DNA of 64,000 nucleotides from Macrostomum hystrix (lineage: Eukaryota > Platyhelminthes > Macrostomidae). The stretch's first letter is position 1. Each line of letters starts with the position of its first letter. This document shows positions 35,453-44,363 of this stretch, piece by piece. The notes beneath the pieces were generated by a model, which had not been told where the DNA came from, did not search any database, and was given only the letters and a program-made list of their open reading frames with translations. Both the position numbers and the translations under genes were made by a program. The stretch lies in assembly GCA_950097015.1 (NCBI GenBank), contig CATNEN010000024.1:952001-1016000 (forward strand), written 5' to 3'.

Positions 35453-36420
35453 TTACATTTCCTCGATAAGTCTCTTGGGTGGCACTCCTTTGTTTCCCCT
35501 GCCGGACCGACGGAACTTCTGATGTTGCTGATGCGCTCTTTTGGACTGGAGCTCAGCTGTTACCATCTCTGGTTTTCTGAACGGTAATAGGTTGCGTGAC
35601 GTCCAAATTTTACCATTGTCCAGCCGGTATGTGAAGTTGCCAACGATTTTGGTAACTCTGAATAGCGAGGTGAAAGGCGATTTGCCCTTGGGCACATGGG
35701 GAAGACGGACACGTATACCAGGTTGCCGTCTCTAAAATGCCGCTTGAAAACCCGGTGTTGTTCTTGTCTTGATGTGGAGCAGTTAATCTTGTCTTTTTCC
35801 GACTCGTCCGCCTGTGTTGTGGCTTTTCGGGGCTGAAAGTTTGCTCTGATATTCCGGCCAAAGATTAGTTTGGCGGGTGAGTCCCCATTTTCATTTGGTG
35901 TTGTTCGGAAGCTGCAGATTGTCTGTTGCATGCCGTCTTCAAAACTTTTCCGGTCAGTTTCGAATGTTTGGGCTGCATGTTTCAACGTACGATTGAACAC
36001 TTCCACTTTCCCATTTTGTCTGGGTTCGTAAAGTGGTACTCTTTCGTGCCGTAAATCGCGGGAATAGAGAAATTCCTCCATCTCTTTAGATACGAAGCTG
36101 CTCCCGTTGTCAGATACTAAGGTGCCTGGGTTGCCGAATCTGTTGAAAACTTCAGTCAGCCATTTAATTAGTCTTGGTGACCTCGTATCTCCCGTAAGGA
36201 GTATCTCTGGGTATGACGAATAGTAATCAATCAGTGCTATAACGAATCGTTGGTTTTGGGGAGCAGTCGCGAATGGGCCAGTGATGTCGATGGCGAGCTT
36301 CGACCAAGGTCTGTCAGGCTTCCTGATCGGTCCTCCATCAGGCACAATAATCTTGTGTGATTTTGCGCTGTCCTGACATGGTAGACAGAATTTGACATAG
36401 TTCGTTATGGCGGTCAAAGA
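35453..36420 (-). pseudogene. Ty3/gypsy integrase fragment, frameshifted and 5'-truncated
   Basis: The minus-strand frame carries the second half of an HHCC zinc finger (K-F-C-L-P-C-Q), then an integrase core with the D (LAIDITGPF), the second D (VSDNGSSF) and the E (NGKVEVFNRTLK) of the DDE triad. The C-terminal chromatin-binding part (TYRLDNGKIW) is in another frame, so a one-base shift occurred near 35715. The 5' side is cut at about 36415, inside the zinc finger, exactly where the decayed 18-bp array starts. Reverse transcriptase, protease and gag are absent. The element is dead. Confidence 0.85.
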
Positions 36421-36425
36421 ACAGG

Positions 36426-37029
36426 CCTTTCTGAAAGAGATCTCCGTTCTGGAAGAGATTTCCGTTATGGAAGCGTGCTCCGTTCTGGAAGCGTGCTCCG
36501 TTCTGGAAGCGTGCTCCGTTCTGGAAGCGTGCTCCGTTCTGGAAGCGTGCTCCGTTCTGGAAGCGTGCTCCGTTCTGGAAGCGTGCTCCGTTCTGGAAGC
36601 GTGCTCCGTTCTGGAAGCGTGCTCCGTTCTGGAAGCGAGCTCCGTTCTGGAAGCGTGCTCCGTTCTGGAAGCGTGCTCCGTTCTGGAAGCGTGCTCCGTT
36701 CTGGAAGCGTGCTCCGTTCTGGAAGCGTGCTCGGTTCTGGAAGCGTGCTCCGTTCTAGAAGCGAGCTCCGTTCTGGAAGAGATCTCCGTTCTGGAAGCGT
36801 GCTCCGTTTTGGAAGCGTGCTCCGTTCTGGAAGCGTGCTCCGTTCTGGAAGCGTGCTCCGTTCTGGAAGCGTGCTCCGTTCTGGAAGCGTGCTCCGTTCT
36901 GGAAGCGTGCTCGGTTCTGGAAGCGTGCTCCGTTCTAGAAGCGAGCTCCGTTCTGGAAGAGATCTCCGTTCTGGAAGCGAGCCCTGTTCTGGAAGCGTGC
37001 TCCGTTTCGGAAGACTGCTCTGTTTTAGG
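36426..37029 (+). pseudogene. Decayed second PFWKR array (~33 units)
   Basis: The plus strand holds a further run of the neuropeptide 18-bp unit, in one continuous phase from 36426 to about 37016. The first unit has W to TGA. Two units have W to TAG (at about 36757 and 36937), others carry P to R, P to L or W to R, and it ends in TTTTAG. A 180-bp block (10 units) is duplicated, repeating the same TAG and AGATCT variants. No signal peptide precedes it; the integrase does. It is most likely a non-functional duplicate of the neuropeptide repeat exon. Confidence 0.8.
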
Positions 37030-38278
37030 GACGTTCAAATCGCAGCTGCCGGTATATGAAAGTATCATTCAACTTTCGCACGATCTTTTGATTTTTAAGT
37101 TTTTAATCAATCTTTTTGCTACTAAGACGCTAAAAAAGAATACTCTATTGAGATCTTTTAGCAAACTGCTATATAAGCTATAGAAGTTTTAATAATTCCG
37201 ATTCTGAGGATTTATATCAATTAAGAGACAGTATACTTCCGAAACACGAAAGTAATTCGTTGCCTGGAATCATGTCAAATGAAAATTGTTGCCGCGTTGA
37301 AAGGGCGCCTATTTCCCAAGGGCAAGTATCGCTACATCCTATTGTTGCATGCAATGTCTTTTAAAAGCTAATAGCGCTAATAACAAGTTTCTGCTGCCGA
37401 CTTTTTTGATACATCTGCTTGCTTGTACGGCTTTTGCTGTCGAATCGCAAACAGGCTCGAGCACGCAATCCAGGAAATCTGAGCTTTCGTCGCTTCTCTT
37501 CAACTTTCTGTCCAAGCTTTGTTTCTTTGTTCACCTAAAGATACTTCGCTATGACGCTAAGAGCAACGATTTTTTACTTGAAACTCGCACAGGATAATCC
37601 CCTTGTAATTCGCCTCAACTTCCTCCTACTAATTTACCCCTGTTGCTTCTAACCTAAGATGTCCACACTCTAAGAGTTTTTGGTTAGTGTCAATTGGTCA
37701 AGTCTTGGTCCGTACGAATGACAGATCAAGTAGAGTCTAGGATAGTTTAGTGGTGGATTTAGATTAATTATTTAAATCAATACAAAGTTTGGGCAAGTAT
37801 ACATTGGTAATTTGACATATTTATTAGGAATTGCAGTGTGATAAACGTTATTGGATAGGCAAATTTTCCTTATCATGAGCAAGTTGTGTGACGCTTTTTT
37901 GTGTATTGATTTTTCGTATAAACGTTGTCTCCCCAGGCCCAATTGGCGCAATTAATCCCGCACTTCCTTCTTACCCCCAAAGTGGCATTTTGCTCGCCTA
38001 CAATTGCCAAGTCATCTAGGAAGCTCGCAAGATCCGATTGCCCCCAATTGATGTCTGCAAGGCAGGTCTCTCAAGATAGTTGCAAAATCGCCTGAAGGTA
38101 AACTGAGAAAATTGTGAGTCTTTCCTGTCATCGAAGTCTACTAAAAATTCAAATGACGATCGATTAAACTAAAAAAGCCAAGATTTAATTTTAAAGAAAG
38201 TCATTGAATCCACATTGCAAGGACAGCATGCAGAGTTCTAAAAAATGATATGCGAAAAAGTCACTTAGAATCACTTAG
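37030..38278. other. Intergenic, no supported gene
   Basis: A short frame at 37349-37597 starts with a hydrophobic stretch, but I find no further support. An acceptor-like CTCCCCAG at about 37937 is followed by 58 open codons, with no matching donor phase or family resemblance. Confidence 0.35.
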
Positions 38279-38690
38279 AAAACTACGATTACGTAGTTTT
38301 GCTTGTTTGCGGATTTCGTTGTAAACGAGGTAAAACGCTGAGGCGCGTACGCCGAGGCGTTTCACCTCGTTTCAGCCCGAGCAGCCTATCAATATTGGTG
38401 TATTGTATAGTTAGCGGGCGTGAAACGCGTTTCACGGCCCGCCCGCTGTGCATATCTATGGAATTCGACCATAGACAACAGCAGAGGACGGGCTGCCGTT
38501 TGTTTCAACCTCGTTTCAACATGCGTATAGGCTAACTACAACACCAATATGCATAGGCTTCTCGGGCTGAAACGAGGTGAAACGCCTCGGCGCTTATACG
38601 CGCCTCAACGTTTTACCTCGTTTCAGCCCTCTCTGCAGCCTATCAATATTGGTATATTTTAACACGCGTAGGCTAACTACAACCAATATA
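38279..38690. mobile_element. Multi-hairpin palindromic element
   Basis: Successive inverted repeats: AAAACTACG/CGTAGTTTT (38279-38300); an AAACGAGGTAAAACGC hairpin (about 38322-38373); a GCGGGCGTGAAACGCG/CGTTTCACGGCCCGC hairpin (about 38414-38448); and a second long GGCTGAAACGAGGTGAAACG hairpin (about 38565-38630). The AGCCTATCAATATTGGT sequence follows both long hairpins, so the unit is a duplicated or inverted foldback. GC content is far above its surroundings. No open frame is present. Confidence 0.7.
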
Positions 38691-40341
38691 ATTGGAACCA
38701 CAAATATATTTTATATATAGCATAATTTTTCAAGTTTCGCTTCTCACTTCTCAAATGTAACTTGTCTAATTTTCAAGTTGCAGCAGTTTTTTCATGAAAC
38801 GCATTTTGACGCCAGGAATTTAATAATGGAAATAAAAAGAGCACGCACGCATGAGCATCCATTGCTCATGCGCATCTTTCGCTAGATATCCTGTTGCTAA
38901 CCAAACATCTTTGAACCAGAATATGAGTGTGAGAGAGCGGCCATGTAAGCCGGCCAGCTGGTGTCGCTTACAATAGATTCTCCAAAAATTGCAACTATAC
39001 TTTTTCGCTATCGGTTCTTTAAGGTATTACACTTAACACTTGTTCATGTAAGTTTCCTGCTTACTGATTTAATATCTGCTTGTGATGGTGCGTCTGGTTA
39101 GTAGCAAATGAGAAAAAATAGTTTGAAAAAATTTAGCATTCATTGGTTTACCCTATATTATACAGCTTGATGCCAATTCAGTACTTTTGTTGACTTGATG
39201 CGCTTCGATAAATTAGAGTGCATGGTCATTTATTTAGATTTTTGCCAGCTGGTATTAAGCCTGCCAAAAATCTCAGATCCATAATCAAGTTCAGTAGAAT
39301 ATAACATGAACAACTATAGAGAATATTATCATGTAGGATATATTAGTCTATCTAGTCAAGCTGTACATAGAATTATAACTGGTGAAACAGCTTGCATTCT
39401 AATTAAGGTTGGTTGTTTGTCCTTTCATTTTTATAATTAATTCTATCAATACACGGATTCATTAAGACAATTCAAAAATCAATTCCCTGAACAGTTTTAG
39501 CACCGTAGTTATATTTGTTACGAATTTAAGGTTAAACAAAGTCACTACGCAATTAAAGACTTGATTTAAAATAAAATAAAAAAATGGTTTTTGATGTTTT
39601 AAAAATAAATAAATAAAATAGGCCCAAAAAACATGCAAAATATTGTAATATTTTTGCTTGGCTTTGCTAGATACAATTTAACTTGCAGACTTTGCTTTTT
39701 TTAATTTAAACATCGCGCGGCTAATTCGTTGTTTGATATGTTTTAATGTTTCATATATGCCAAATCAGGTAATATAATAACAGGACTCAATATACGGTTT
39801 TTCACTTGCGGTAGCTTTTTTGTTTTTAGTTTAAACTCCATTACACGTTTGCTTTCATTCCATTTTACTACAATAATAAAAGTCGTATTAAATATATGTC
39901 AATAAATTTAATTGCAAAAGTTCAGTTTTTTAATTCTTTTTGTAACTTGCATTATAGATTTCGTAGCAATCATAGATCTAAAACACACGTTTACAATTGC
40001 TTGTACACGGTTAGGAGTGTCAAAACTATTAAAGCGGCTATACATAAGAACACCAAATGTAAAATTCATGTGAGTTACGTATTTCTTTTTGTTCTAAATG
40101 CACTAAACGCTTTTTGTAAAAAAATGAAGAGAAACGGTTAATAGTACATCAGCATAGTTTTACCTATACCTCCGAGATCACTTTATAACGTTGCAATTTC
40201 AATATTGTATTTTTTCAGGCAAAATGCTGTCTAAAAAGATTTTTTTTACTTTTCTGCCAGAATATTTGACAGAAGATAAAAAAATACTAAAATCACACAT
40301 AGCATTTTCAGCCTACATAAACTCGCCAGTTGCGTTTCAAA
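38691..40341. other. AT-rich intergenic DNA
   Basis: Nothing recognised. Acceptor-like TTTTTTCAG at about 40212 and ATTTTCAG at about 40307 precede the glutaredoxin-like ATG. Confidence 0.4.
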
Positions 40342-42529
40342 ATGAGCTACACGCAAAATTACGTCGAAAAGAAGATTCGACACAGGAAAGTTGTGCTATT
40401 CGAGAAATCCACTATGCCATCCTGCAAGCAATGCCGATCGATTCTTGAGTCCTATGGGCTGAACAAGAGTCGACCCGGCATTTTCGAAGCAGTGAACATC
40501 GAGGCTAGGTCAGACTGTTCTCATCTTGAAGACTACCTGCACACCAAGACACTGTTCGACAGAAGAGAAGTAATCACTTTTTTATTTTACCTTTCTTTTA
40601 TTCGATAGAATATAATCAGTTTGGGCGACTTTTATAACTTTATAAAAGAAAGAAAGACATTATATTTTAAGTTCCCTAAAAAGGCGGGAAACTTAGGCTC
40701 AAGTACTGATTGTAAGAGGCATAAAAACGCTCTATAGAATTCCACTAACCAAGTCGAACTAGTCTACTTAAAGTAGGCATATAAAGCCATATGAACTTTA
40801 AATCAAGCTTGCTTTTAAGTTAAAAGTGCTTGGGAAACAATCTTCCGGTTCTATAGAAACGATCAGGCTGTGTACAGCTGTTCAGTCCATGGACTGTAAG
40901 GACCGGCGCAACCACCCGTCACTTGGTCAGAAGAACGAAGCTCTAACCACTTGGCTGCAACCTCCGTACGTGTTTCGGTCGTGCATTGGACATCAGATCG
41001 TTAGCCAAAAAATCATAAAATCAAAAATTTTCATTTGTTGAGGATTAATAACAAAGGGCTTTTTCAGGAAAAACTTAAGTTCGCCTTTGACGCAAGTAGC
41101 TTAAAAGTACAGGCTATAGCGACATTGCGAGGGCACGTCGATTTTACAAGTGCGCAAGGGACTGCAGCCTGAATATGTATGCACCGAATCATTTGCACAT
41201 GGAGCCTTTCCCACGCTTTGGCACTTTCAACTGTGTTGCAATACGGCGATTGTCGTGAGTAATGTTTGTTGCAATATATACCATTCAGCGCACGATGCAA
41301 AGCAGAGAGAGAGCCAGGCATCCTGCAACAGCTGTTGGACTATTTTGTGACCCTGATCTGCTTCTGAAGCAAGGGAGGGCAACAGACTTGGTTCCATAAA
41401 GCCTCTATTTTTCCTTCTTCTTTATCTGTCGCATTTCATCCGGTTCACTTTTCAAACGATCTTCATGCAGCAAGACTGGACTTATTTAGATAGTATAGTT
41501 GTTTTTGGCATAGAAGACTTGGCAGTCCCCGCTTGCATGGCAATTTGCACGCACACGGAGGCCGCAAGATGCTGCCGAGGCGTCATAAAAATGTGAACGC
41601 GGCAGCTGCTGAATGGATTGGATATGTGTAAACAGTTTTTTGCATGCAACTTTCAGTAAGATGCATGAACATTGTACCGGCTGTGCGACTAAATTGTGGC
41701 CATTTCTTGTTCACTCCATCGCATTTTATTGCAAGCCAAGTGTATCTGTGACCACATTTTCTAGATTATATTCTGCCCTATGTTTATTGTATAAAGTTGG
41801 CAGTGCCAAAATATTTTTAGCTCGATTTTAAACTAATATAAACTTATGCGAATGAAGCATCTGCATGCAGGACTGTGGATACTTAATTAAATATTTTTTC
41901 CGATTAAATCCCCAAACACTGCCTCGCTTTAAACACTGCATGTCTCCAGAAATCCCCTATAACACTGCCTCCAGAAATCCCCTATAACACTGCCTCCAGA
42001 AATCCCCTATAACACTGCCTCCAGAAATCCCCTATAACACTGCCTCCAGAAATCCCCTATAACACTGCCTCCAGAAATCCCCTATAACACTGCCTCCAGA
42101 AATCCCCTATAACACTGCCTCCAGAAATCCCCTATAACACTGCCTCCAGAAATCCCCTATAACACTGCCTCCAGAAATCCCCTATAACACTGCCTCCAGA
42201 AATTCCCTATAACACTGCCTCCAGAAATCCCCTATAACACTGCCTCTTAAAATTACAAAAATGCACCTTTAATCCTAACACTACGTTCTTAAATGCCGAA
42301 AGAAATTTCCATAATCATTACAAAACGAATGTTTTAAAATCTAATGTTAAATTGCAAACTTCAAATGTCATTCAAATATTTGATCCACACCGTCTTTTCC
42401 AATCAACAGGTGCCGCATTTGTTTGTGGACGGCAGGCACGTCGGCGGCGAGATGGAGATTAAACGATTCCACGAGAGCGGCGAGCTAAAGGAGATTTTTC
42501 GAAAATCGGGGATTACCGGACTGGCCTAG
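40342..42529 (+). CDS. Glutaredoxin-like protein with altered active site, two exons
   Basis: Exons 40342-40569 and 42410-42529 join in phase 0 (donor GTAATC, acceptor CAATCAACAG) to give 115 aa, the usual size of a single glutaredoxin. The first exon has the N-terminal strand (KVVLFEKST) and the active-site turn MPSCKQC. The second has the cis-Pro strand VPHLFVDGRHVGG and FHESGELKEIF, classic for glutathione-dependent glutaredoxins. The family's usual CPYC is MPSC here, so the first, nucleophilic Cys is replaced by Met while the resolving position keeps a Cys and a further Cys follows. Redox activity is therefore doubtful; GSH binding may be retained. The intron contains a 25-bp array. Confidence 0.8.
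40862..40970 (-). repeat. SINE family A fragment in the glutaredoxin intron
   Basis: GTACAGCTGTTCAGTCCATG and AAGCTCTAACCACTTGGCTG correspond to the tail and A box of family A in reverse, with the middle deleted. Confidence 0.55.
41944..42246. repeat. 25-bp minisatellite, 12 copies, glutaredoxin intron
   Basis: The unit CCTCCAGAAATCCCCTATAA plus CACTG is virtually identical in all copies, with a single C to T change. It is likely a young array. Confidence 0.95.
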
Positions 42530-44072
42530 AGATCATGCGGAGATTGAATCAATATGCTTCAAGCAGCATCCGCTTTTTCTGTAAACTATGAGCCAATTAC
42601 AGTACATGTACTAACAAGTTACTTTTGTCAACTAAATGACTCCTAATGCTAAAGAAGGACTTAGTTGTTTCCTTTTAAAAATATCATCTATAATATTTAC
42701 AGAAAGCGAGTGCTACTTATAGAAAGCGAATGCTACTTTTAGAAAGCGATTGCTATTTTTAGAAAGTGAATGCTATTTTTAGAAAGCGAATGCTATTTAT
42801 AGAAAGCGAGCGCTTTTTTAGAAAGCAAATGCTATTTTTAGAAAGCGAAATGCTATTTTTAGAAAGCGAATACTATTTATAGAAAACGAGCGCTTTTTTT
42901 AGAAAGCGAACGCTATTTATAGAAAGCGATCACATGACTGTAACATGATCAAGGATAAAACAAATCTGAAGATTGTTAAAAAATATATTATATAATCTGA
43001 CGTTTCATTACATACTCATATGCACGTGTTGGTTGATACTATAAAGTACACGTGTTAGTTAAAGCACTGTGATTTTCCTGTCAGCGATTAAAAAAAAGTT
43101 TTGCTTAATTTTTTTAGAATTTAAAAGTTCATTTAAGATAGTGAATGTACGCGTATAGTCACTGATTTTAACATAGTTTAGCTACAAAACAAATGATAAA
43201 CACCCAACATGAAATTTGCAGCTTGAAGAACTTTCAACAGAGCCTATACCAAATGATCAATTTGATTAGTTGGTCATGTTTATTTCACGTCTGTTTATTT
43301 CAACGTTATATGATTAGATATGTACAATTTGACTTGGGCATTGGGGTTAACGACGGTAAAACGATGCTAACTCCATAAGAATTTTTCGTATAACTTGGCT
43401 TTTAAAGGACACCAAAGGAGAAAAATCGAATAAAAGCTAGAAACTTTGCAAGAGCACATGGGTCGGTCGATTAAAATAAATTTGTCGTTGACAGACACAT
43501 AGATAGCGATCGATATTAAGTTGCTTGATGTGTCAGTTATGAAACTGATCTACTATAAGTGCCGTTTATACCTGATAAATGTACGAGCGTACGAAGAGTT
43601 TTAACAAAAGATTGAATTTAGAGGTAGCTTATAACAGGCCTTCCAGAATGAATTCTTTACTAGCGTTTGTGATACAAAAATACAATTTAAACTGTACCTT
43701 TGATTAAAATGTACGTTTGAAATGGTTATAGCTATATACACATCAGTAAAATATACATTTTGTGAAAGTGAAAAAAGGTTGCGAAAAAGCACAGAATTTT
43801 ACAGTTACTGTACTACTTTTCGGTCATCGCGATGTAGCTATTGCCCATCTAAAGCTTTACTTCCCAATATTCGTAACTGCGGCCAACTTTTTAGCTTTCA
43901 ATTAGCTAGCCGAGTTCGCTTAGCAACAGAAGCAAACGCGCATTTCCCGTATTTGCACTGACGGATCCTATTTGGTCCAATCGGTGGCCTATATACTGAT
44001 GTAGCTATCGTCCTAAAAAGTACGTTCAAAGTCTGGAGACGTTCAGCACAAGGGCTACTAAAGTAGCAGGAC
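42530..44072. other. Intergenic; ~20-bp repeat at 42700-42930
   Basis: TTTTTAGAAAGCGAATGCTA-like units are repeated about 12 times with indels. The remainder is AT-rich without a gene. Confidence 0.6.
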
Positions 44073-44225
44073 AGGGGGGTGAGTGGTTAACGCGTTTGCC
44101 TCTCGCAACAATGTTCCTGAGCTCGATTTCCCAAGTTGATTTGAAAGTTAAACACTTCCTGACAATGAGAAAGTCAGGGCAGATGTACACCCATGTGCGA
44201 GTGTGTGCCTGCTAATGAACAGTAC
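44073..44225 (+). repeat. SINE family B, internally deleted
   Basis: GGGTGAGTGGTTAACGCGTT, then AATGTTCCTGAGCTCGATTT, joined directly to the CTGACAATGAGAAAGTCAGG and GATGTACACCCATGTGCGAG tail. The GGCCACATTC block is missing. Confidence 0.75.
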
Positions 44226-44363
44226 TGCATTTTCCTAATCGATTGATAAATAATCTAAAATCCAGAATAAAATCTTTTTTTTACCCTTCAGAAGTACATT
44301 ACTGAAAAAAGCCCGCGTGCAAAAATAATCGTAGGCGATTAGAGTGATTTTTCTCTGCACACT

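Noticed and set aside
36407-37183. Plus-strand 258-codon frame with VLEACS repeats
   Set aside because: An off-frame reading of the decayed PFWKR array; the phase of the sister gene is the one with stops.
37349-37597. Open frame with a hydrophobic stretch that might be a signal peptide
   Set aside because: No cleavage motifs, AT-rich base use unlike the coding exons here, and no downstream exon in phase.
37930-38105. Possible exon after a CTCCCCAG acceptor
   Set aside because: 58 open codons, but no family resemblance, no partner exons, and a stop just before the donor-like GTAAAC.
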